Assembly: GCA_030645475.1 (NCBI GenBank) | Contig: JAUSMA010000016.1 | Coordinates: 56,113 to 120,112, forward strand | Reading direction: 5' to 3' | Length of the DNA stretch: 64,000 bases | DNA from: Nitrospirota bacterium | Lineage (GTDB): Bacteria > Nitrospirota > Nitrospiria > Nitrospirales > Nitrospiraceae | Shown: in pieces, positions 10,018 to 18,200 of the stretch | How positions within the stretch are numbered: the first letter of the stretch is position 1 | Layout of the letters: every line of letters begins with the position of its first letter | Made by a program: the position numbers and the translations under genes | Notes under the pieces: generated by a model | What the model was told of the DNA's origin: nothing | Database searches by the model: none | What the model saw: the letters and a program-made list of their open reading frames with translations, nothing else

Positions 10018-10125
10018 GGGGGCGAGGGGCGATGGGCGAGAGGCAATGGGGCGGACGTGTAATGTGGATCAAAGGTTTATCAGGCTCTGTGCCCCTTGCC
10101 CCTTGCTTCTTGTCCCTCGCCTGCT
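10018..10125. repeat. GC-rich inverted repeat of the GGGGCRAG/GCCCCTTGCC type
   Basis: The left arm (10018-10052) is a run of GGGC/GAGG words and the right arm (10091-10125) is an approximate reverse complement built of CCCCTTGCC words. The element lies across the leuS-lptE junction, and the right arm forms part of the signal-peptide codons of lptE. The same type of element occurs at 43172, 44464 and 61792. Arms are imperfect; boundaries are approximate. Confidence 0.5.
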
Positions 10126-10700
10126 GTCTTTTCCTGTTCGGCTGCGGTTATCAGTTCCGTGTCGAGGGAGCAGGGCCGACGATTGGAGGGGCGGCAGCAA
10201 CCGCTTCTCCCACGTCTCCGCCGCCGAGGTTGGTGGTCCGGACCTTGGAGAATAAGAGTTTCGAGCCGAATCTTGAGGCCCGCTACACCAACTATTTGCG
10301 CCACGAGTTTTCGTCGGGCAGCGGAGCGCAGATCGTTCCAGATACTGAGGCTGCCGACCTCGTGCTGTCCGGGCAAATTCTCTCGGTCAGTCTTCCCACG
10401 CTCAGTTTCAGCCAGACGACCACACTCGAAAGCCGCGCAGAAGTGGTGGTGATGATCAAAGTGGAGGAGAGCCGGACGAAACGTGTGGTATGGGCACAAA
10501 CGGCCAAGGGTTCCTCGGAGTTCTACGTGACACCCGATCTGCAATTTAACCGCGTTCTGCAGAACCGGGCCTTAGAGCAAGCCGGTCGTTTTATCGCCGA
10601 GGACTTGGCGTCTCGCTTTTTGCTCCAATTGGAATCGGGGCAGCTGGCAAAGCCGATCGTGCGTCCGGCATCAACTGGCGCGGACACAAGCAGTAAATAG
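10062..10700 (+). CDS. lptE: LPS assembly lipoprotein LptE-like
   Basis: The product is a lipoprotein of about 212 residues: a hydrophobic signal segment ends in LFLFGCGYQF, with the lipobox Cys followed by Gly-Tyr-x-Phe as usual in LptE. LptE plugs the LptD translocon and helps insert lipopolysaccharide in the outer membrane. The mature part contains the RTLENKSFEPNLEARYTNYLRHEF segment characteristic of the family (LptE/RlpB, DUF799-like). The location between leuS and holA supports the call, as this order is common. Start choice is uncertain: ATG 10062 (MWIKG) or ATG 10032 are both possible, and a palindromic repeat overlaps this region. Confidence 0.85.
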   Translation: MWIKGLSGSVPLAPCFLSLACCLFLFGCGYQFRVEGAGPTIGGAAATASPTSPPPRLVVRTLENKSFEPNLEARYTNYLRHEFSSGSGAQIVPDTEAADLVLSGQILSVSLPTLSFSQTTTLESRAEVVVMIKVEESRTKRVVWAQTAKGSSEFYVTPDLQFNRVLQNRALEQAGRFIAEDLASRFLLQLESGQLAKPIVRPASTGADTSSK

Positions 10701-10714
10701 ATCGCATCGCAACT

Positions 10715-11830
10715 ATGGCTTCAGCTATTTCTCATGCGCAACTTAAGGCGCAGCTTGCGCAAGGAACGGTGGCACCGCTGTACGTAGTCGTCGGCGAGGA
10801 AGATTTGCTTCGCGATGTCGCCTTGGGGGTGCTGAAGGCCGCGATATTGGGCGAGGGCGAAAGCGACTTCAATTGCGATCTGTTTTATGGAGATGACGTG
10901 AGCGGATCCGAGATTGTCACCTGCGCGTCGGAAGTGGCTGTATTCGCGCCTCGGCGCCTGGTGGTGGTGAAATCGGCCGATAAACTTCCGGCCAGGGAGT
11001 GCGACGCGATCCTGCCCTATTTGAAAGAGCCGAACGATTCCACGACGGTGATCTTTGTTGCCACAAAGCTAGATGGGAGACTGAAGTTCACACAGGCCTT
11101 GACGCAGACTGCGGTCACGATTGATTGCTCCCCGCTCAGAGAGGCGCATTGGCTTCCCTGGCTCAAGCAGGATGCAGAACGGGTGGGAATTCAGCTCAAC
11201 GAGGAGGCCGTCGAGCTGCTGAAGGAGGCCTGTGGCGGCTCGCTCTATTCGGTCCGGCGTGAATTGGAAAAGCTGGCGGCCTATGTCTCGCCAGGCCTGG
11301 CTGTGACCGCTGGCGATGTGGCGACGCTGCGTGGCACGGAGCCTGGCGCCTCGGTCTTTGATCTTACGTTGGCAATCGGTGCGAGAAACCGTGGACGGGT
11401 GTTGGCTATCTTGGCAAGGAATCTTGAAGCAGGAGAGGCTCCACTGAGAATTCTTGGCTCACTGGCCTGGCAATACCGGAGACTCTGGAAGGTGAAGGAA
11501 GTAGTGCGACAGGGAGGCCGTGAGGGGGAAGCCGCTCGGACGTTGCGAATGGACCCCGCCAAGGTGCGAGTCTTTCTCGAGCAGTTTCCCGACGCCCATT
11601 TGCAGGAGGCGCTAGGGTTGCTCTTGGATGCCGATGCCAAGCTGAAGGGTGGAAGTGGTGGCCGCCCTGTCCGAGTGCTTGAATGGCTGTTGCTGCGGTT
11701 GTGTGATCGGACGCAGACACAGACACGTCCACCCTCACCGAGTCGTGGCGCCGAAGTGCCGCAACCGGTGAGAGCCAGAACTATTTCGAACGTGCGAACG
11801 ATTACGAGCGTGAAGCGGACAAGGAGTTGA
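10715..11830 (+). CDS. holA: DNA polymerase III delta subunit
   Basis: HolA is the clamp-loader subunit that opens the beta sliding clamp. The 371-residue protein has the family pattern: YVVVGEEDLLRDVAL at the N-terminus, CDLFYGDD, APRRLVVVKSADKLP, and the helical C-terminal domain with RLWKVKEV. It lies 14 bases downstream of lptE and is probably cotranscribed with leuS-lptE. The C-terminal 40 residues, rich in Thr, Arg and Ser, look like an extension, and its last 29 bases overlap the convergent rpsT gene. Confidence 0.92.
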   Translation: MASAISHAQLKAQLAQGTVAPLYVVVGEEDLLRDVALGVLKAAILGEGESDFNCDLFYGDDVSGSEIVTCASEVAVFAPRRLVVVKSADKLPARECDAILPYLKEPNDSTTVIFVATKLDGRLKFTQALTQTAVTIDCSPLREAHWLPWLKQDAERVGIQLNEEAVELLKEACGGSLYSVRRELEKLAAYVSPGLAVTAGDVATLRGTEPGASVFDLTLAIGARNRGRVLAILARNLEAGEAPLRILGSLAWQYRRLWKVKEVVRQGGREGEAARTLRMDPAKVRVFLEQFPDAHLQEALGLLLDADAKLKGGSGGRPVRVLEWLLLRLCDRTQTQTRPPSPSRGAEVPQPVRARTISNVRTITSVKRTRS

Positions 11831-12080
11831 CGTGGAGCGTGAGGCGAGCAATCCGGCGCGAGGCCGTGTTGGGTTTCATCACACCCTTTGTCACAGCCTT
11901 GCCAAGGGCTGACGTGGCGAGACGGAGGGACGACGTGGCATCCTCAACCTTCTTGTCGGCCACGGCGGCTTGGACCTTCTTGACCAAGGTCTTGAGCGTA
12001 CCCAGCGTCGCACGGTTACGGTCGTGCCGCTTCACGGCTTGGCGGGCTCGGCGAATCGTCGATTTATGTACAACCGGCAT
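11802..12080 (-). CDS. rpsT: 30S ribosomal protein S20
   Basis: A 92-residue, highly basic protein with the S20 pattern: the N-terminal KSTIRRARQAVKRHDRNRA helix that binds 16S rRNA, a central alanine-rich helix and the C-terminal KNTASRRIARL-type motif (here MKPNTASRRIARLTLHV). S20 binds early in 30S assembly. The gene is alone on the minus strand and its 3' end overlaps the convergent holA by 29 bases, so no separate terminator can lie between them. Confidence 0.95.
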   Translation of the reverse strand: MPVVHKSTIRRARQAVKRHDRNRATLGTLKTLVKKVQAAVADKKVEDATSSLRLATSALGKAVTKGVMKPNTASRRIARLTLHVNSLSASRS

Positions 12081-12141
12081 AGTAGACTCCTCTGGTAGAA
12101 AAGAAGCGCACTTGTACCATACGGCTCAGTAAAGCGTCAAG

Positions 12142-12882
12142 GTGAGCCATTTTCAAAAGGATATGCCTGTGTCAACCATCATTGCCCGTGACCGTCTCAT
12201 CTTCGCGCTCGACGTGCCTTCAAGCGACGCGGCCGAGCGTCTGCTCGATCGAGTCGAGGATCAGGTTGTGTTCGTGAAAATTGGACTCGAGCTCTACACT
12301 GCCGCCGGACCCCAGATGGTTCAACGCCTGATTGCACGAGGCAAGCGGGTCTTCCTCGATCTCAAGTTCCTCGATATTGAGGAAACGGTGCGTCGCGCGA
12401 CCGCATTGGTCGCCTCGATGGGCGTGGAGTTTTTGACGGTTCATGCGAACAGGAAAGCGCTGGCCGCAGCCGTCCAGGGTCGTGGCGATTCCTCGCTGAA
12501 ATTGTTGGCGGTGACCGTATTGACCAATTTCGACAGCCACGATCTCCGGGAGATGGGCATTCAGCGGACCGTGCAGGAGTTAGTCACCGCGCGGGCGCTG
12601 TTGGCGTCCGAAGTGGGCTGTGACGGGGTTGTGGCGTCAGGCGAAGAACCGGCGATTCTTCGCCCCAAGGTCGGTCCACGGTTTCTGATCGTCACGCCCG
12701 GTGTGCGCCCGGCCGGCAAGGGCGTCGATGATCATGCGCGGGCGACCACGCCGACCCAGGCGATTTCGGCTGGGGCTGACTATTTAGTGATCGGCCGACC
12801 CATCAGAGATGCCTCGGATCCCGCCGCCGCTGCCGCTGCAATTCTTGCCGAAATGCAGACGGCTTTCGATACACGAGGCTGA
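12142..12882 (+). CDS. pyrF: Orotidine 5'-phosphate decarboxylase
   Basis: PyrF makes UMP in the last step of de novo pyrimidine synthesis. The barrel signatures are present: FALDVPS near the start, VKIGLELYTAAGP, the catalytic D-x-K-x-x-D as DLKFLDIEETV, and the phosphate-binding VTPGVRP and DYLVIGRPIRDA. The usual His before the second Asp (KFHDI) is Leu here, while the catalytic Asp/Lys/Asp set is intact. The frame opens at GTG 12142; an ATG at 12163 (MPVSTIIARD) is an equally plausible start. A stand-alone gene upstream of tRNA-His. Confidence 0.93.
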   Translation: MSHFQKDMPVSTIIARDRLIFALDVPSSDAAERLLDRVEDQVVFVKIGLELYTAAGPQMVQRLIARGKRVFLDLKFLDIEETVRRATALVASMGVEFLTVHANRKALAAAVQGRGDSSLKLLAVTVLTNFDSHDLREMGIQRTVQELVTARALLASEVGCDGVVASGEEPAILRPKVGPRFLIVTPGVRPAGKGVDDHARATTPTQAISAGADYLVIGRPIRDASDPAAAAAAILAEMQTAFDTRG

Positions 12883-12949
12883 GCAGGCCAACCGTGAGTT
12901 GCGGGTCTCCTGCTCCCTTTGCTAGAATCCCCTTTGTCTTCTCCGTATG

Positions 12950-13026
12950 GTGGGTGTAGCTCAGTTGGTTAGAGCGCCGGATTGTGGATCCGGAGGTCGC
13001 GGGTTCGAAACCCGTCACTCACCCCA
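12950..13026 (+). tRNA. tRNA-His: tRNA-His (GTG anticodon)
   Basis: A full cloverleaf can be folded: acceptor GTGGGTG/CACTCAC with one G-T pair, a D arm with the GTAGCTCAGTTGGTTAGAGC consensus, anticodon stem CCGGA/TCCGG around the loop TTGTGGA with anticodon GTG, and T arm GCGGG-TTCGAAA-CCCGT. CCA is encoded at 13024-13026. The extra G at 12949 can pair with C73, the G-1 identity element specific to tRNA-His. Confidence 0.97.
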
Positions 13027-13181
13027 TACCCCTGACCGACCAATTCCGCACAATCATGACATTCATCCGTTGACGCTAGGGCGCGTTCACGCGTTCTGCG
13101 AAACTCCTGACTGCTTTTACGAAGATGAATTTCGAAGGTGGCGCGGTCGGATTGTTGTGTGCCTGTACCGGCGACCGGAGC

Positions 13182-14780
13182 TTATTCAGGGCGCGGCAGA
13201 GGTTGAGGGGGGACGGGCGTTTGGCTAGGGGAGGACTGATGGGATGATCCATTCGGGCGTTCAAGCTTTTCTAGGACATCCTGCTTGAGTCTCGTGGGTT
13301 CCTCGATTCGATTTTCACGCTGCAGGGTTCCCAGCTCCGCTGCTTTACGGGCGTTCAACTCCACCATGTCCGCTTCATCCCTGACCAAGGTCGGGGTTAG
13401 AAACACCAGCAGACTGAGTTTCTCGGTCGCCCGGCTTTGGAAGCGGAAGAGCCAGCCTAAGAGCGGAATATCTCCAAGGAACGGAACTTTCCGTTCGCTG
13501 AGGACGAGATTGTCCCGTACGAGTCCGCCAATGACGATGGTCTGTTGATCCTTCGCAATGGTGGTGGTTTCCATCGACCGCTTGGTCGTCGTGGGGCCTA
13601 CAGGGACGGATGAGGTGCCTGTTCCGATCGTTTGAGCCACATTTTCAGCGATGGCGGAAATCTCCTGCTTAATTTCCAAGCGGATCAGGTCGTTCTCTAA
13701 GACTTGGGGCGTGAACTCCAATGTGACGCCCACGTCTTTTCGTTCGATCGTGACGAGCGTGCCGCCCGTGATTCCTTGGGCCTGGCCGGTTGGGAAGGGA
13801 CGATTTTCACCCACGACGATTTTGGCCTTTTGATTGTCCGCGGCAAGTACTTGAGGTGTTGAGAGGACGTTGGTGTCCGTGAGGCTCAGCAACAGCTGAA
13901 GAAATGCCCGCACATTGACCGTGTTGAGTATCGTGACTGCTCCCCCTGTTGCCCCACCTGCAGCCACCCCGCTAATGGCCTGCGCGATGGTGGCTAAATT
14001 TTCCGGTGCACTATTGAGTCCAGCAATGCCTTGCAGTGAACCGCTCTTGCCCGAACCGATGACCTGAATAGGGTCGCTCCCGATTTGTCGGAGCCGATCA
14101 ACCTGTACCTCCAAGATGACGGCTTCGACAAAGACCTGCTTCCGGCGCGTATCCAGGTCTCGAATGACAGATTGTAACTTGGTATAGGCGCTTTTGGTCG
14201 CGCTGATGATGATCGAATTCGTGGCTTTGTCCGCAAAGACTTGAACAGGGGCTTCGAATTCGCTCAAGGGCCTGAATAGCGGTCTCGTGCCCGGTGAGGT
14301 TTGTGCCACGGTCTGAGATCGGGCGACGAGATTGGTCAGGATGGCGGCCAGGTCGGTCGCATTGGCATGTTTGAGTTTGTAGACGAATGCGCCTCGTTCC
14401 GGAGGAAGGTCCCCCATCGCGACGATTTGATTGACGTTGCCTTTCTGGACGACAGCCAGACGGCTCACTTCGAGCGCTGCCACGAACATGCTGTAGGCTT
14501 GGTCGTGCGTGACCTTGGTCGGGGAATACACGCTGATTTTCCCACCGGCTTTTTTGACGACATCATCCAAGACAAAGTTTTTGCCGGTTAACTCGCTGAT
14601 GAAACGAACAAAAACAGAGAGTTCAACGTCATTGAAGTCGAGAGAGACGCGGCCGGGTGAGCTTGCGCCGGATTCGGCCCGTAGGGTGAGAGGAAGCAGA
14701 GACACGGTCAGCACTACCAGTACACAGACGAGAGAGGCCGGCCTGATCCACCTAAATTGTCCGAAAGAGAGAAAAGTCAT
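13182..14780 (-). CDS. Secretin (GspD/PilQ superfamily)
   Basis: A 532-residue outer-membrane secretin with an N-terminal signal segment (LVCVLVVLTVSLLPLTLRA). The N-terminal domains include VSLDFNDVELSVFVRFISELTGKNFVLD and the N1/N2 repeats with VYKLKHANATDLAAIL. The C-terminal secretin domain has VNVRAFLQLLLSLTDTNVLSTPQVLAADNQKAKIVVGENRPF and ends with VPFLGDIPLLGWLFRFQSR. This is most like type II secretion GspD, but shorter than the usual 650 residues. No other Gsp or Pil gene lies in the window. It is divergent from the giant TPR protein gene, from which it is separated by 486 bases. Confidence 0.9.
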   Translation of the reverse strand: MTFLSFGQFRWIRPASLVCVLVVLTVSLLPLTLRAESGASSPGRVSLDFNDVELSVFVRFISELTGKNFVLDDVVKKAGGKISVYSPTKVTHDQAYSMFVAALEVSRLAVVQKGNVNQIVAMGDLPPERGAFVYKLKHANATDLAAILTNLVARSQTVAQTSPGTRPLFRPLSEFEAPVQVFADKATNSIIISATKSAYTKLQSVIRDLDTRRKQVFVEAVILEVQVDRLRQIGSDPIQVIGSGKSGSLQGIAGLNSAPENLATIAQAISGVAAGGATGGAVTILNTVNVRAFLQLLLSLTDTNVLSTPQVLAADNQKAKIVVGENRPFPTGQAQGITGGTLVTIERKDVGVTLEFTPQVLENDLIRLEIKQEISAIAENVAQTIGTGTSSVPVGPTTTKRSMETTTIAKDQQTIVIGGLVRDNLVLSERKVPFLGDIPLLGWLFRFQSRATEKLSLLVFLTPTLVRDEADMVELNARKAAELGTLQRENRIEEPTRLKQDVLEKLERPNGSSHQSSPSQTPVPPQPLPRPE

Positions 14781-15266
14781 GATTCACAAACATTGTATGC
14801 GTATAGAGTGGGATCAATAATCCCCCGGATCACGTTGAGCATGAAAATGGGAATAGCGAACGGTACCATAAGCTTGCCATCGACACAACAAAACTGCAGC
14901 GATGCCTTTGTGCTCAAGCATGGTATCGGGCTTCTTCGTCTATTAGGTTACCGATCATTCATTGTGTCTCGTTCATCTTCGTCTGAGCGTCGAAACTACC
15001 CGGGGGCATAGTCCATGTTGCTGATTCCTGACAGTCTTGTTCATTTTTGACGACCGGACAGGAAATGAAGGAATAGCGGTATCGACTAACTCCTCAATAA
15101 CATAGGGGCGCTCAAATTAAATATGAAAGCTGTGATGGCATTGGGATTGCAGTTCTCTGCTTGGTTTGCCCCTCTGCGAGCGTGAGCCTCCACACGGATG
15201 TGAGATTTTGGCAAAGTGGCTTGGGGAGCCACATTGCACCTTTTAATGATCTGCTAAGGTTGAAGC
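14781..15266. other. 486-base intergenic region between divergent genes
   Basis: The region separates the secretin gene and the 1424-residue protein gene, so it must contain both promoters. It is more AT-rich than its surroundings. A hairpin GTGGCT-TGGGG-AGCCAC (15216-15232) lies 35 bases before the plus-strand start. I see no convincing coding sequence; short frames here lack family-like composition. Confidence 0.5.
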
Positions 15267-18200
15267 GTGCGGACGGATAAAACTCCCCCTCAAAAAACTG
15301 ACAAAAAGACTCCCTCCCGGGCACCGAAGCGGGGTCTTGTCGGCTATAGCAAGAAGAGCGCACTGCTCGAAGAAGCCATCACGCACATGAACACCGGCAA
15401 ATATGGCCGGTCGTCTGCTGCGTTGAAAGAATTACTCACCCTTGATCCTCACAATACGGAAGCTCGCCGGCTCTTTGCCACATTGCATCTGCGCCTCGGC
15501 AGTCTCGTCACGGCTCGGCAGGCATTTGAATCTCTCGCCAATGAAGCGATCGGCAGGCAAGACTTTTGGTTGGCGGAATCCCTATTGCGTGAATACTTAG
15601 CTGCCGGACCTCGGTGCGTACCGTTTCTTGAGCAATTGGCTCATGTGTATGAGGAAAAGGGCGATGCCATGGCCGCGGTGGCCGAATTGGGCAAGGCGAT
15701 CGATATTCTCATCGAGAGTCCCGACTCTGATAATCCCAAGAAGCCGTCTCAGCTCTACGCCAAGGTGAGGGCGCTTGCACCGGCCAGCTCTGTGGCGTTC
15801 CAGTTTGCCTCACTTTTCGACATACAAACCGGTGATTATTTAGGGACTGCCCCGGTAGTCGCTGAAGCCGCGACGTTACCAGCAGTCGATACTGCCCAAC
15901 TCCAGGATGTAACTCTTGCCCCCACTGAAGAGACGAGTCCTACTGGTGCGATGTCGTGGGAGCAGGGTGATCGTGCTCCGGGCAATCAAGAAGAGGTACC
16001 GCTATCCCCGGCATTGAGTCCCGTCATTGACTCGATCGAGGCTCCGGAGGTGCTGATAGACCCGGCACCTATCTCTTCTGTCCCTCAGGAACAGCTGGTT
16101 CCATTGTCCGAATTGACGGAACCAAGGCTGCCAGCCGATCCTTCCGGGCAGGATCATGTACCGGAGATGTCGTGCTTGCCCAGTTCTGGGGAGATCCCAC
16201 CTGCCCCTTCGATGGTATCGGCCGAGCCGCTGCTATCGCCTTCCGAACATCGAGATATTGGGATTGGGCAGCCGATGTTCGAATTGCCTCCCTCTGTTGT
16301 GGGAGAAGTGTCTACTCCTGACTCTTTAGAGGAGCGTGCAACGGAGGCTGGGATATCCATCCCCTCCTCTCCCGTCGAATCGTCGGTGTTGTCCGCTCCC
16401 ATGCCTTGGGAGCAGATCGAACATTCCAATATCAGAATTGAAGCTGCGGCGCCGTCGATCGCTCTTCCCGCTCAATCGGATGAGGCACCACTCTTTGGCG
16501 CCGAATCGTTTCCTGCCTCGCCCAGCATGTTACAGCCTGGACCTGTATCCGATCAGTCGGCCAGTCTGAATCTTTCTCAGGAATTGCCAGAGCCGATTCA
16601 GGCGCCCGGGGTGGATTTGGCGGTGAGCCCTGCGGTGGTATCAGAGCCGGAGGTGCCGACGCTCTCCTTCATGGCTCAACCAGAATCGGAGATCGCGCTG
16701 CCGGTGAGTTCTGTGTTTGTGCCAGAGCCGACGGTGTCGAGTGAGATGCGCGATGCGGTGGATTTGGCGGTGAGCCCTGCGGTGATATCAGAGCCGGAGG
16801 TGCCGACGTTCTCCTTTATCGCTCAGCCAGAATCGGCGGAAGCGCCGCCGGTGCCGAGTGAGTTGAGTCATGTGGTGGACTCACCGGTGGTTCCAGAGCC
16901 TGAAGCCCCGGCCCTTTCCGTCTCAGATTTTTCCGCACATGTTCCATTTTCATGGAACTCCGTTTTTGATGGCGCATGGAAATTTGGTGCGGGAACGTCG
17001 GCACCGAGTTCTCCTAGTTCATTCTCGACGCCGAATGCGATTTCACAGGTTGCGAGGGAGGCGGAATCGGTTCAGCCTGAATCAGTGCCAGAGCTCGCCG
17101 ATCCCGTCAGTACAGCGACACCAGCACCGCCATTTTCTGTCACGGAACCAGACACAGTGCCATCGGCTCAGGCTTCAGGCTTGGAAGAAGAGCGTGACTC
17201 GATCCCAGAAGCAGCTGTAATCAGAGTGCCCGATCTTTCCGAATCCGTAGCGGCTTTTCTGGAGGAAAAGTCTTCGCGTCAAGAAGAGCCATCGACTCTT
17301 TCGGTCGAGATCCCACATGCTCTTGAGGTGGACCTTCCAGCGCAGACGATGTCGGAGCCCATCGAACTCGCTCGTGAGACTGAACCCGCACCGTCCTCAT
17401 TTTTCATGGATCCACAGCCCGTGGCATTATTCGAGGACGCCGCTGTCCCGGAGACGTCACCCTCAGCGGTGATTCCAGAAGCATCACCAGCTCCGGAGGC
17501 TTTCTCAATAGTCAGCAAAGAAGTAACCAGTACACCGGTCCAGATTGCCGAGGTTCCACCGTTCTCCGAAATAGCCAGTACTGAGCCAGCGGTGCCAGTG
17601 GCCCCGATAGAGACCCCCTCACATTGGAGCACTGGCGAAGTCGAGGTGCAACCACATCGCCCGACTGATAAGAAGCGAAACTGGGACAAGGAAAAAGGGG
17701 AAGCGACAGTCGTCCCCCCGGCTCCCGAGCCGGTGGTAGAGCAATATGAGCCGATTGCTGCGCCGCGAGCTGATTGGGAATCGGCTCCCTCTGAGGCCGC
17801 GCCTCCTGTCGTTGAAGCCGTAGCTCCCGTCGTAGAGGAAGTGGTTCATGAAGTGGATACGAGACCGGAATGGGTGCGGGCAAGTGAGTCGATTACATTT
17901 GTGACTCCTAGTCCCTCCTCTCCGGCAACGTGGCAGGATTCCGGCATTGAGTCTGTCCAGTCCAATCCGGAACCGACGCTCTCAGTGGCAGCGTCGGCGG
18001 TGGATGTCCTGTTTGACTCAACGGGACAGAGAAATCAGGCTCCCGCGCAGGATCGTACGGCACGGCCACGACCTTCCCCATCGTTTGCGACGAGAGTGGC
18101 TCGAATCCGCAGCGGCTTCTCATCGATGATCGGGTCCTGTTTTTCGACGACGCAATCGATGGTCGTATTTTGCTTGGTGTTGGCGTTTGCCTGTGCGGCT

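Noticed and set aside
12950..13026. tRNA-His as an integration site for a genomic island
   Set aside because: No integrase and no duplicated tRNA 3' end were found in the following sequence.
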